Shown in pieces: positions 10,440 through 21,516 of a stretch of DNA of 64,000 nucleotides. The stretch comes from Triticum aestivum (taxonomy: Eukaryota; Streptophyta; Magnoliopsida; Poales; Poaceae), in assembly GCF_018294505.1 (NCBI RefSeq), contig NC_057808.1, positions 226,731,684 through 226,795,683 of the forward strand. The letters are read 5' to 3'. Each line of letters opens with the position of its first letter. Position 1 is the first letter of the stretch. Position numbers and translations under genes: made by a program. The notes under the pieces are model-generated. The model worked only from the letters and a program-made list of their open reading frames with translations, searched no databases and was not told the origin of the DNA.

Positions 10440-12239
10440 TATAATAGTTGTACAATATGTTCTTTGTAGTGAAGAGGAGCAGGGACATTTGCAGTGTACA
10501 GGTCTATTCGGTCGCTTGTCATGGACGCTTTCAACTCTTCGTATTTAATCGTATGTGTCGCCTTTGAGAGTTAGACTGATAGTAACAGTACTGCGCTGTA
10601 GGGAGCTGGTATGCGAAGCCTTTCTAGCCGTACCGGCAATACTAGCACATACATTCCAGCAAGTTCCACATTCCTGATTTTACTCCTGATGCTTAGGGTT
10701 TTCCCATTATATCCACACTACGATCTCCATAGGTGCTTTGTGTCCTACCAGCAGCTGTCCACCCTTTAAAGCTAAATAACACACCAATCATACGTCCTAA
10801 GGTTCTTCAAATACGAATGTGATATGATACTGACATTAGCTAACAGACACACATTTAATTGGTTAGCTAATGCTCCCAATTGAGTTTCCAAATGCATGTG
10901 ACCGCATATAGAGAGACATCATGGAATTGCATTTCTTTGGGCGCTCTGATTCATCATGGGTGGGCAACCAACATTGTATAGAAAGAAGGGCAATCTCAAT
11001 AATATGCTTCCCCTTCTATTCTTTAACATGTTCCTCTTCTATTCTTCTTTAGTAAGCATAGTATGTTCCTTGTCAGGAAGGGGAGCATGGACATGTCCAA
11101 TCGACAGCTCTATTGGGCCGGTTCTGCTAATGATTTCGCACTTCGAGTTGGTCTACCATAATACCCCGGAAATGGTGGGAGCCGTGCGGTCTTTGATAGA
11201 CCAAACTGATAGTAACAGCTGTGCGTCTTCAGATGAATAGAGCTAGCCTATAGGTGATCAATAGGCTGCATATTAGTAGCGGCAAAACCCTGTGTTTTCC
11301 AGCCAGTTCCGCTTTCCTGATTTATTTATGGTGGTTATGGTGTACCCCTATTATCTACACTACGATCTGCCTACTGGCTCTGCGCTCTCGTTATCATGGT
11401 TTGGCAATAAACTTTCTATACGGTATATTATGAACCTATCATCTGCCAACTATCCTTACATCTGGGGCTCCCAACAGGGAGCCTATTTTTGTGTGTAGCT
11501 GTGCCAGATTATATTAATCTACTCACCATATTATAGCACACATGGGCTCTCTCATCCGAATCCAGTGATAGCACACAAGGGTTTATAGGGAGCCTCCATT
11601 ATATTACAAAATCCTCTGCATTACAAAGATAATCTCACTACTATTTGTGTTTTCATGCTTTACAGATATTGTACGTAATCACAATGAATATAAGAATGCG
11701 CACATCAGAAGAATATTGCGGAACAGTTCAATGGGTAACAAACTTGGCATCAAGGGATTGAGGTCCATTGTGGATGCAATGAAGCCCACATGCTCCCGAC
11801 CTATAGATTCGTATTTAGAATATGATCCTAATGACTATTCTGAGCTCAAGGAGTCAAAGGCAGATGGCCTATCCTATTCACCCAATAAGGCGCATGTTCT
11901 AATTTGGCAAGGTTTTATTGGTTGCTCATATCTTACATAAGGTGTCTCACATTTCTTTTGCTTTGTTGCACCGCCATCTGCTTAGTTTACTCATGATATA
12001 TGTGAATATGCCATGCCCATCCATTATCAACACCTATTCCATTTGTCGTCATACCATGTTTTTCCATTCAAATGTTGTTCTTGTGTTTCAGACATCCAAA
12101 AGGAAGAGGGTGATTGCAGAACCTGAAGGAGTACAAGCAAAGTCCTTGAAAAAGGTGGTGCTACCGGAGAAATCACATAGCACCCGACGTATATTGGCGA
12201 TAGAACCAGCGCCGCAAAACCTAGGATATCGCAACTATG

Positions 12240-12765
12240 CTGGTCGCTGATTTGCTCTTGTGAGTACCTATTGTCCTATAGCTGTCCTTACATTCATACC
12301 TGGTGGATTATGTGTCATCATTGTGCATTATAGCTTGCTTATCCACTGTTCGCTCCAAATTATCAGATCTATATTAATGCTTAAATTAATGTAGAATAAA
12401 CCCAATGCTTATGAAGAAATTTAGTTCTGCATTGTTCTTGTAAATATCTGTTGTCCTTCATCACTGTACTTATATTTGTCAGTTAGTTCTTCATGTACAC
12501 TTTGCAGCTTATTTTCCCTTGTCCTCCATTTTTCTATGCACGGATCTACATTTACTCTTGCCAAAATATTGAATAAAACCAATGTTACTGAAGAAGTTTA
12601 GCTCCGCATTGCTCTTGTTAGTACCTTCCGCCTGTATGTTGTATTTACATTTGTACTCTGCATCTTAAGTTACATAATCGCCATTTGTTCCTATATTTTC
12701 ACATCTATATTTACTCAACTAAATGTAGAATAAAGGCAATACTCTTGAAGAAGAGTGTGTGGTAA
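12240..12765 (+). repeat. Three tandem units of about 175 bp in an intron
   Basis: Three diverged units share TGCTCTTGTGAGTACC / TGTTCTTGTAAATATC / TGCTCTTGTTAGTACC at their starts and GTAGAATAAACCCAAT / TTGAATAAAACCAAT / GTAGAATAAAGGCAAT followed by a GAAGAA run at their ends. They lie between coding blocks 2 and 3 of the broken CACTA gene. A run of 11 C follows at about 12781-12791. Confidence 0.75.
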
Positions 12766-13074
12766 ACTTCTTGAATTGCCCCCCCCCCCCGTCAATTTTG
12801 ACAAGGCCTTTATAGAGCCTGTCTTCACTACTAATGTAAGTTTGTCCTCCTCGAGCCTTCAAACTTTGTTGTGTATATTTGGATAGCTATGAGTGCAAAT
12901 GTTGTTTATTTTTGTCGTCTGCATCAAATTGCTTGTTCAAATTTTATAAAGTAGAAGTACATAAACATAAGTTTGTCCTTCTCAATTTCAGTCTTTAGTT
13001 GTACAACCTAGTTCCTTATTCGTACCATGTAAATTAAACTAAACATAGCAAGTTATCTTCTTTAGCACTATGTG

Positions 13075-13460
13075 TATGCTTGTGATCTTGATTTGTAATC
13101 CAGTGGTGTGATGAAACTACCAACAACAGCACAATGTCATATCCTGCTATGTCTCAACTATGAACAATGCCATATTATATTAATGTTATTTAAATCGTGT
13201 CTCTTTATTTACCAATCTAAAATGGTATAAATTGACAGTACACTCACCATTCATGCTTATACGTTGTTTAGAACTACATCTATGCTTGTGTTCTTGATCT
13301 GTAATCCAGTGGTCTGGTGAAGCTGGCCGCTCCTGCACAATGCCATTTCATGCCGTCTTAACTATGAACAATGCCTATTATGTTAATGCTATTTTAAACC
13401 GTGTCTCTTTATTTCTGATAAAGAAATGAGATGAATTGACAGCGCTAATGCTTATACGTG
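13075..13460 (+). repeat. Two tandem units of about 195 bp in an intron
   Basis: Both units contain CTTGATTTGTAATCCAGTGG / CTTGATCTGTAATCCAGTGG, then ACAATGCCAT-like, CAACTATGAACAATGCC, GTGTCTCTTTATTT and AATTGACAG, ending GCTTATACGT. They sit just upstream of the acceptor of coding block 3. Confidence 0.75.
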
Positions 13461-13877
13461 CAAAACCTGTTATCTACCTACTTGTTTCTCTTTCAGGGTG
13501 ACAGCACTGCTGCTAGGAAGAACTGCCACAATGATAGTGAGACGAACCCATTATTTGTCCCTCTAACACATATTCCAGAGGAGAAGGCAACACATCTTGA
13601 GGGTAGGGATACAACCACAAAGTCACATCTTGATGGAGTGTCAAACTTACTCAGTGACACAAGCTCGATGAAGTCGCCGCCTGAATATGTTCGACTTCTT
13701 CAGTCTTAAATTCAAGCAGAAATACATGCTTCCGCTCAAATCCGACTGGAACTCCAATCTCTATGCAAGATTAACCGTAAGTACAAGACGTTTATTGATG
13801 CTATGCAGCTTAAGTTGGTGGATATGAGCGCCAGAGAAGCACAGTCTCATCAGGTTGCTAAGTTGCTTGTGATGTAG

Positions 13878-14140
13878 CTCCTGGGCCGGGCTAACCCTTC
13901 TTGAACTGTGTTAAAGAGCTGTCGGTTTTGTCTATTATTTTGTCGGCCTGTTAACTTCCACTGGTGGCGACCTGCCCAGTTTATGTAATCTGCTTTCTGG
14001 TTGCCCTTTATTATCAATGGTGTCAAACTTTGATGCCTAGGGGATGTAATATGCTGTAATTTCTTTGTTGTATAGTCTAGGTTTATTCTTCGTCATGATG
14101 TTGTAATTTATTTGTTGTTTCTGCTCTCGTCGCTCTGAGA
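13878..14140 (+). other. 3' flank of the broken CACTA gene
   Basis: T-rich sequence after the stop codon with several TTTGTTG runs, consistent with a 3' untranslated region. No AATAAA signal stands out and no gene is seen. Confidence 0.35.
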
Positions 14141-14199
14141 AAAGATCGTAATCTTCGATCGGTGCGCAATGAGCCAATAGGTTAGGTTTATAAAATAAT

Positions 14200-15340
14200 A
14201 ATTTTTGTACTAAAACTGGTCGGTCGCCACGGGCCGAACCGTGGGCCTACAATCATCTTGGGCCATTAGTTAGGTCTAGTCTTAATCTGGCCCACTAATA
14301 GTTTTGGGCCTTTAAAAGGCCAAGTAAACCGCTTGCCTTAATTGGGCCCGAAAATTAAATAGGCTTTTAACAGATTGAGAACTAGATTCAGCCCTAATTG
14401 TGGCGAACAAATCACGGGCCGACAGCGTGCTGTAATATAAATAGGCTCATTATTGGCACATTCGGGTGACGGGCCATTAACAGGGTGAAATGTTTTTGGG
14501 CCTTGGCTGACCCAATTACATGACGGGCGGGAAGCAGGCCGGATGTATAACGGGCCTAAATTAGGCCCAACACTCTCAAGGACCTTTAACGGGCCGATAG
14601 GCAGTTTGGGCTAGAATATATCCACGAAGACTATGGTCCGTTAAGAGGCCGAAAATAACTACAGACCATAATTAGGCCCAACTACAACTCGGGCCTTTAA
14701 ATGGCTGAAAGTGAAACCGGGCCAAAAGAGACCCATATGTAGACAGGGCCGCTGACAGGCCAAAACTAATATCGAGCCGAACTGTTAAATGGGCCATTAA
14801 GAGGCCGAAGAGCAAATCAGGCCGCCAATTGACCCAATGGCACAGTAGCTGTTAAAAGGGTCGTATCTGTTATGGGCCGTAATTTGGCCCAAGAAATAAA
14901 AGTCAGTTAATGGGCCTAATCAGGTGTGGACCGTAATTTGGCCCAAACTATTGCAGGCTGTTAACAGGCCAGATCTGATATGGGTCCTAAACTGGCCCAG
15001 AATATTGCAATCATTTAACGGCCCGTATCTGATGTGGGCTATAATTTGGTCCAGAAAATGTTAGGCTATTAGTGGGACGACCCATTAGATCTGACGAAAT
15101 CTTGTGGGCCTGTTCCTGGGCCAGCTTTTAGACCTATATGGGCCTCTATTGGGCCATCCCACGTGTCAACGTTTCATTGGTGACTCTTGTCAAATGGACG
15201 GTTGACATCTGTCCCAACGCTGAGCCGACACGTGGTTCGTCGGCGAATGAGAATTTTACACGTGGAAAATCGCCATTGGTCCGGGCTGTTCACGGGTTAT
15301 CGGATCCAAACCGGAACTCGATAGCTTAACGGCGACCCGT
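14200..15340. repeat. CACTA subterminal repeats rich in GGGCC
   Basis: By eye there are over 25 GGGCC or GGCCC pentamers in about 950 bases, in both orientations, often as (A/T)GGGCC(T/G)TTAA or TTTGGCCCA. The spacing is mostly 20-60 bases. Subterminal short repeats of this kind are where CACTA transposases bind. Toward the terminus the motif gives way to CACGTGTC-type sequence (15160-15370), then to ATGACA-rich sequence up to 15583. Confidence 0.75.
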
Positions 15341-15559
15341 TACGGTGGATGCCACGTGTCGGTCACCCTTGACGAAAGCACTTCTATGATGCGCGGTTTA
15401 TCGTCATGGAAGTGGACACTTCCGTGATGATAATTTTGGTAATGTCATGGAACACTTCTACGACAGTACAGGTATGACTATCTTGATTCTGTCATAAAAT
15501 CGTCATGGATGTACATGCATGACAGAAAACGTGACCTACTATTACAAACACGTATCATC

Positions 15560-15583
15560 ACATAAGTGTATTTTTTTGTAGTG
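15560..15583 (-). repeat. CACTA terminal inverted repeat, right end
   Basis: On the minus strand the terminus reads CACTACAAAAAAATACACTT. The next base on the plus strand (15584) belongs to the Angela-type element. The partner end is not in the window. The related but different end at 62624 begins CACTACAAAAAAAAGACACA. Confidence 0.8.
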
Positions 15584-16820
15584 ATGTGTAGATGACATCA
15601 CGAGTAGAACACAAAGGAGTTTGTGGGCATTAATATTCAGATTGCTTCCTTCCTTGGTCTTTTCTTGATTCGGCGGTATTCTGGGATGAAGCGCCTGGAC
15701 CAACTTTACATGTCCACGTACATGAGACCGGTTCCATCGACTGACATGCAACTTGTTGCATAAAGATGGTTGGCGGATGTCTGTCTCTCCCACCTTAGTT
15801 GAATTGGATTAGGCAAAGCCGATCCTTGTAGAAGGTTAAATAGCAACTTGTATATCACCTTTGTGGCTTTGCGTAGGTAAGAACGGTTCTTACTAGTTAC
15901 CCACGACAGCCACGTAAAACATGCAACAACAAAGTAGAGGACGTCTAACTTGTTTTTGCAAGCTATGTTGTGATATGATAAGGCCAAAGACATGATAGGG
16001 TATATTTGATGTATGAGATGATCATGTTTGTATAGATTATCATGACTTGCATGTCGATGAATACGGCTACCGGCAGGAGCCATAGGGTTGCCTTTAATTA
16101 TTGTATGACCTGCGTGTCAATCATTAAGCGCTATGTAATGCTTTACTTTATCGCTAAACGGTAGCAATAGTTGTAGAAGCATGGTTGGCATGACAACCCC
16201 GATGGCGACATGATGATGGAGATCATGGTGTCATGTCGGTGATGATTGAGATCATGCCGATGCTTTGGAGATGGAGATCAAAAGCACAAGATGATGGCCA
16301 TATCATGTCACTTATGATTTGCATGTGATGTTAATCCTTTTATGCATCTTATTCTGCTTAGGATGACGGTAGCATTATAAGGTGATCCCTCACTTAAATT
16401 TCAAGATAAAATTGTGTTCTCCCCAAGTGTGCACCATTGTGAAAGTTCGTCGTTTTGAAGCACCACGTGATGATCGGGTGTGATAGACTCTACATTCACA
16501 TACAACTGGTGCAAGCCAGTTTTGCACATGCGGAACACTTAGGTTAAACTTGACGAGCCTAGCATGTACATGCATGGCCTTAGAACACAGGAGACCGGAA
16601 GGTCGAAAATGAGTCACATAGTAGATATGATCAACATGGAGATGTTCACCATTGAAACCACCTCATCTCAAGTGATGATCGGACTTGGGTTGGTGGATTT
16701 GGATCATGTCACACTTAGACAACCAAAGGGATGTTGATTTGACTTGGAGTTCATTAGTAATTTGATTAACTGGACTAATTATCATGAACATAGTCAAAAT
16801 GTCTTTGCAAATTATGGTGT
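15584..16820 (+). other. Leader (untranslated) region of the Angela-type element
   Basis: Long noncoding leader typical of Angela/BARE. Landmarks include GAGTAGAACACAAAGGAGTT at 15602, AGAAGGTTAAATAGCAACTT at 15829, the repeated GATGGAGATCATG-type motifs at 16210-16290 and ACCACGTGATGATCGGGTG at 16462. The first bases of the leader, with the primer binding site, are missing. Confidence 0.8.
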
Positions 16821-17640
16821 ATAGCTCGCGTTGTAGCTCCCCTGTTTTTGATGCGTTCCTAGAGAAAACTAATTAAGTTGAAAGATAATGGTAGCAATTA
16901 TGCGGACTGGGTCCATGATCTGAGGATTGTCCTCATTGTTGCACAGAAGGCATATGTCCTTGATGCACCGCTTGGAGCACCACCCCCTCAAGCGTAGTCT
17001 ATGGGTGTTGTGAACATCTGGCAGACACGTTTTGATGACTACTTGATAGTTTAGTGCGCCATGCTTTACGACTTAGAATCGGGGCTCCAAAGACGTTTTG
17101 AATGCCATGGAACATATGAGATGTTACAAGAGATGAAATTGGTATTTTAGGCTCATGCCCGTGTTGAGAGGTATGAGACCTCTGACAAGTTCTTTGCCTA
17201 CAAGATGGAGGAGAATAGCCTAGCCAGTGAGCATGTGCTCAGAATGTCTGGGTGCTACAATTGCTTGAATCAAGTGGGAGTTAATCTTCCAGATAAGATA
17301 GTGATTGATAGAGTTCTCCAGTCACTATCACGAAGCTATTACAACTTCGTGATGAACTATAACATGCAAGGGATGGAGATGATCCCGGAGCTGTTCGCGA
17401 TGCTTAAGGTCGCGAAGGTATAAATCAATAAGGAGCATCAAGTGTTGATGGTTAACAAGACCACTGGTTTCAAGAAGGGAAGGGCAAGAAGAGAAACTTC
17501 ACGAATGGCAAGCTAGTTGCCGCTCCAGTGAAGAAACCCAAGGTTGAACCCAAACCCGAGACTAAGTGCTTCTATTGTAAGGGGAACGATCACTGGTAGC
17601 AGAACTGCCCCAAATACTTTGTAGATAAGAAGGCTGGCAA
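16821..17640 (+). pseudogene. Copia gag, dead copy
   Basis: The usual start codon is ATA here (16821). The frame then encodes recognisable Angela gag pieces: LKDNGSNYADWVHDLRIVL, QKAYVLDAPLG and SGLQRRFECHGTYEML. The longest open piece is 17205-17423 (MEENSLASEHVLRMSGCYN to GVNLPDKIVIDRVLQSL). The zinc knuckle near 17567-17605 keeps C-X2-C-X4-H (CFYCKGNDHW) and is then broken by a TAG before QNCPK. Several further stops and a frameshift are present. The protein would have packaged the element RNA in cytoplasmic particles; this copy cannot. Confidence 0.85.
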
Positions 17641-17863
17641 CTTCAACAAAAATATATTTGTACGTGTTATTGATGTGTACCTTACTAGTACTCCTGGTAG
17701 CACCTGAGTATTAGATACCAGTTCAGTTGCTAATATTGGTAACTTGAAACAAAAGCTGCGGAATAAACGAAGACTCTAGCTGAGGGCGAGGTGAGGATGT
17801 GTGTTGGAAGTGTTTCCAAGGTTGATGTGATCACCATCGCACGCTCCCTCTACCTTCGGATTA
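17641..17863 (+). pseudogene. Copia protease remnant
   Basis: The aspartic protease motif of Copia elements survives as LDTSSVAN-like codons near 17708-17740 (TTAGATACCAGTTCAGTTGC), preceded by a TGA in place of the usual Trp codon. No open frame spans it. It sits between gag and the integrase region as expected. Confidence 0.6.
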
Positions 17864-18518
17864 GTGTTGAACCTAGATAAATGTTATTTGGTGTCTGCCT
17901 TGAGCATGAACATGATTATATTGTATTTATTGCAATACGGTTATTCATTTAAGTCAGAGAATAATGGTTATTCGGTTTACATTAATAATACCTTCTATGG
18001 TCATGCACCCAATGTGAATGGTTTATTGAATCTCGATTGTAGTGATACACATGTTCATAATATTGATGCCAAAAGATGCAACGTTAATGATGATAGTACC
18101 ACATACTTGTGGCACTGCTACTTAAGTCATATTGCTGTAAAGTGCATGAAGAAGCTCCACGCTGATGGATCATTGGACTCACTCGATTTTGAATCGCTTG
18201 AGACATGCGAACCATGCCTCATGGGCAAGATGACTAAGACCCCGTTTTCTAGTACGATGGAGCGGGCACGTGACTTATTGGAAATGGTACATACGGATGT
18301 ATGCGGTCCAATGAGTATTGAAGCACGCAGTGGATATCATTATTTTCTTACCTTCACTGATGATCTGAGTAGATATGGGTATATTTACTTAATGAAACAC
18401 AACTCTGAAATGTTTGAAAATTTCAAACAATTTCAGAGTAAAGTTGAAGATCATCGTGACAAGAAGATAAAATGTTTATGATATGATCGTGGAGGTGAAT
18501 ATCTGAGTTACGAGTTTG
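17864..18518 (+). pseudogene. Copia integrase, N-terminal part
   Basis: A 205-residue open frame (17864-18481) contains the gag-pre-integrase zinc-binding region, WHCYLSHIAVKCMKKLH followed by CEPCLMGKMTKTPFSS. The start of the integrase core follows (VHTDVCGPM, with the first catalytic Asp, and FTDDLSRYGYIYLM). After a TGA at 18479-18481 the frame continues with GGEYLSYEFG up to 18518, where a solo LTR is inserted. The protein resumes at 20132. The integrase would have inserted the cDNA into the host chromosome. Confidence 0.85.
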
Positions 18519-18523
18519 GTATA

Positions 18524-20131
18524 TGATGTCGCTTGAACTACATCGGTATTTCCCCAAGGAGGAAGGGATGATGCAGCATAGCTACGGTAGGTATTTCCCT
18601 TAGTTATAAAACCAAGGTTATCAATTAGTAGGATAATCAAGCAACACTATGTAAACAGTACCTGCACACAAAGAACAAATACTTGCAACCCGAAGCTTAT
18701 GAGGGGTTGTCAATCCCTCTTCGGGTAACAGCGCCAGAAATTGTCAAGCTGGCGGGATAAAAATTGTGGTAGATTGGATAAATAGATCTCGATAAAACAT
18801 GAAATAAAATAAGTAACAAAAAAGTGCAACAAGGTATTTTTGGGTTTTTGGAATAATAGATCTAAAAATAAAAGCAAATAAAAATAGATCTCAAAGTAAA
18901 TATGATAAAGAATAGACCCGAGGGCCGTAGATTTCACTGGTGGCTTCTCTCGAGAAAATAGCATACGGCGGGTAAGCAAATTACTGTTGGGAAATTGATA
19001 GAAGTTTGAATAATTATGACGATATCCAAGGAAATGATCAATATATAGGCCTCACGTCCAAGATTAGTAGACCAACTCCTGTCTGCATCTACTACTATTA
19101 CTCCACACCTCGACCGCTATCTAGCATGCATCTAGTGTATTAAGTTTTATGGAGAAATGGAGTAATGCAATAAGAACGATGAAATGATGTAGATGAGATC
19201 TATTCATGTAGGAATAGCCCCCATCTTGTTATCCTTAATAGCAACGATACATGCGTGTCTTGCTGCCCCTTTTGTCATTGGGAAAGAACACCGCACGATT
19301 GAACCCATCACAAAGCACCTCTTCCCATGGCAAGAAAAATCGACCTAGTTGGCCTAACTAAACCAAAGATTCGAAGAATAAATACGAGGCTATAAATAAT
19401 CCTGCATATAAGAGATCAAAAGAAGACTCAAATAATATTCATGGATATAGATCTGATCATAAACTCAAAGTTCATCGGATCCCAACAAACACACCGCAAA
19501 AAGAGTTACATGAAACCGATATCCAAGAGACCATTGTATTGAGAATCAAAAGAGAGAGAGAGAGAGGAAGCCATCTAGCTACTGACTACGGACCCATAGG
19601 TCTATGATGAACTACTCACGCATCGTCGGTGAGGCACCAATGAGGATGATGAACCCCTCCGTGATGATGTCTAGATGGGATCTCGTGGTTATGGAACTTG
19701 CGGCAGCTGGAATTGTGTTTCGTCGACTCCCCTAGGGTTTCTGGAATATTTGGGGATTTATAGGGCGAAGAGGCGATGCGGGAGGCCACCCAGGGGGGCA
19801 CAACCCCCTTGGGTGCACCTGGGCTCCTGGGCGCACCCAGGTGGGTTGTGCCCACCTCGGGCCTCCCCTCTGGTACTTCTATGGACCATGTTGTGTCTTG
19901 TGGTCTAGAAAAATTCTCCAAAAAGTTTTGCTGCGTTTGGACTCCGTTTGGTACTGATATTCTGTGAAGTAAAAAACAAGCAAAAAACAGCAACTGACAC
20001 TGGGCACTATGTCCATAGGTTACTCCCAAAAAATGATATAAAGTTGCTATAAAATGATTGTAAAACATCCAAGAATGATAACATAACAACATGGAACAAG
20101 CAAAAATTATAGATACGTTGGAGACATATCA
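18524..20131 (-). mobile_element. Solo LTR inserted in the Copia integrase
   Basis: A single 1608-bp LTR with TG...CA ends (plus-strand left end TGATGTCGCTTGAACTACAT, right end GATACGTTGGAGACATATCA) is flanked by GTATA on both sides (18519-18523 and 20132-20136). No second LTR or interior is present, so it is the product of recombination between two LTRs. The start TGATATGTCTCCAACGTATC on the minus strand relates it to the Athila-like LTRs elsewhere in the window. A TATA-like CTATAAAT lies at 19756-19763 on the minus strand. An imperfect primer-binding-site-like stretch, GTAACAGCGCCAGAAATTG, is found inside it at 18725-18743. An AGAGAGAG run lies at 19552-19566. Confidence 0.88.
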
Positions 20132-20789
20132 GTATACATTTAAAATATATGTGGAAATTGTTTTACAATTCATGCCACCTGGAACACCACAGCGTAATGG
20201 TGTGTCCGAACGTCGTAATCGTACTCTATTGGATATGGTGTGATCTATGATGTCTCTTACTGAATTGCCACTATATTTTTGGGTTTATGCATTAGAGACA
20301 ACTACATTCACTTTAAATAGGGCACCATCTAAATTCGTTGAGACGACATCGTATGATTATGGTTTGGCAAAGGTTTGGGGCTGCGCCGCTTATGTGAAAA
20401 GACTTCAGCCTAATAAGCTCGAACCCAAAGCGGACAAGTGCGTCTCCATAGGATACCCTAAGGAAATAGTTGGGTACACCTTCTATCTCAGATCCGAAGG
20501 CAAGGTCTTTGTTGCGAAGAATGGATCCTTTCTAGAGAAGGAGTTTCTCTCGAAAGAATTGAGTGGGAGGAAGGTAGAACTTGATGAGGTTGTTGAACCG
20601 TCACTTCAGTTAGAAAGTAGCACGATGCACAAGATGTTTCTGCGGCGCCTGCGCCAAGTGAAGACAAAGCTAATGATGATGATCATGAAGCTGCAGATCA
20701 ACAAGTTACTACCGAGCCTCGTAGGTCGACAAGGACTCGTACCGCCCCTGAGTGGTACGGCAATCCTGTCTTGGAGGTCATGTTGTTAG
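20132..20789 (+). pseudogene. Copia integrase, C-terminal part
   Basis: After the solo LTR the core continues with PPGTP-like and NGVSERRNRTLLDMV, which carries the catalytic Glu in SERRNRTL, then a TGA. The open frame 20247-20789 gives LPLYFWVYALETTTFTLNR, then VWGCAAYVKRLQPNKLEPK and CVSIGYPKEIVGYTFY, the usual integrase-to-reverse-transcriptase connecting region of Copia. A frameshift follows near 20630, after which the sequence reads in other frames. It lies directly upstream of the reverse transcriptase. Confidence 0.85.
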
Positions 20790-20799
20790 ACAACAGTGA

Positions 20800-21511
20800 A
20801 CCTATGAAGAAGCGATGGTGGGCCCAAATTCCAACAAATGGCTATGAGCCATGAAATCCGAAGTAGGATCCATGTATAAAAACCAAGTACGGACTTTGGT
20901 AGACTTGCTCGATGACCGGTATGCCATTAAGCACAAATGGATCTTTTGAGACAGATGCTGATGGTAATGCCACAGTTTATGAAGCTCTACTTGTCGCAAA
21001 GAAGTTTCCGACAAGTTCAAGGAGTTGACTATGATGAGACTTTCTCACTCATAGTGATGCTAAAGTCTGTTGGGATTATGTTAGCAGTTGCTACATTTTT
21101 CGATTACAAAATCTGGCAGATGGATGTCAAAACAGAGTTCCTTAACGGTTTCTGTGAGGAAAGGTTGTATGTGATACAACCAAAAGGTTTTGTTGATCCT
21201 AAGGATGCTAAAAGGTATGCAAGCTCGAGCAATCCTTTTATGGACTGGAGCAAGCGTCTTGGAGTTGGAATGTATGCTTTGATCAAAGCTTTTGGATTTT
21301 TACAAAGTTTGAAAGAAACTTGTATTTACAAGAAAGTGAGTGGGAGCACTACAACATTTCTGATAACTATATGTGGATGACATATTGTTGATCGGAAATG
21401 ACGTAGAATTTCTCGAAAGCATAGAGGGTTGTTTGAAAGGAGTTTTTCAAAGGAAGACCTGGGTAAAGCTGCTGGCATATTGGGCATCAAGATCTATAGA
21501 GATAGATCAAG
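20800..21511 (+). pseudogene. Copia reverse transcriptase, dead copy
   Basis: Conserved Copia reverse-transcriptase pieces are visible: KIWQMDVKTEFLNGFCEERL, YVIQPKGFVDP near 21165, and the active-site YVDDILLIG in a different frame at about 21369-21398. Frameshifts separate them. The domain is interrupted at 21517 by a deletion-derivative LTR element; 21512-21516 is the target duplication. This enzyme would have copied element RNA into DNA. Confidence 0.85.
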
Positions 21512-21516
21512 ACGCC

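Larger units (their letters stand above)
9440..11640 (+). repeat. Diverged tandem units (about 0.6-0.7 kb)
   Basis: Two to three diverged units follow each other. Shared landmarks are TGCTTATGGTTTTCCCC / TGCTTAGGGTTTTCCCAT near 9495 and 10690; AGCTAAACAACA / AGCTAAATAACA near 10012 and 10770; TTTAATTGGT at about 10097 and 10854; and GGCCAACCAACATT / GGGCAACCAACATT near 10203 and 10963. A third partial unit starts near 11280 (CCAGCCAGTTCCGCTTTCC). The first unit has been enlarged by two insertions (9544-9922 and 10283-10439). No convincing gene is seen in these units. Confidence 0.65.
11647..13877 (+). pseudogene. Broken multi-exon gene inside the CACTA element
   Basis: Three coding-like blocks each follow a pyrimidine-rich acceptor ending in CAG. 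Block 1 starts at 11666 (KNAHIRRILRNSS, GIKGLRSIVDAMKP), block 2 at 12092 (TSKRKRVIAEPEG, SLKKVVLPEK) and block 3 at 13498 (GDSTAARKNCHND, then an IQAEIHASAQIRLE helix-like tail). Block 3 has an in-frame TAA after LLQS at 13707-13709; the frame then continues to a TAG at 13877. Donor sites are not certain. The Lys/Arg-rich middle and helical tail suit the second, DNA-binding or accessory protein of a CACTA element, but I recognise no domain, and a captured host gene is possible. The introns contain tandem repeats. Confidence 0.45.
9440..15583 (+). mobile_element. CACTA DNA transposon, right-hand part
   Basis: The segment ends at 15583 with GTAGTG, whose reverse complement is the CACTAC terminus, followed inward by about 200 bases rich in ATGACA and TCATGG motifs and then a GGGCC-rich subterminal region. 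That arrangement is usual for Triticeae CACTA elements. Further inside are a broken multi-exon gene and tandem repeats. No matching CACTA start is visible to the left, so the left part is missing, truncated or outside the window. The left limit given here is only where repeat units first become recognisable. It abuts an Angela-type Copia element at 15584. Confidence 0.7.
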
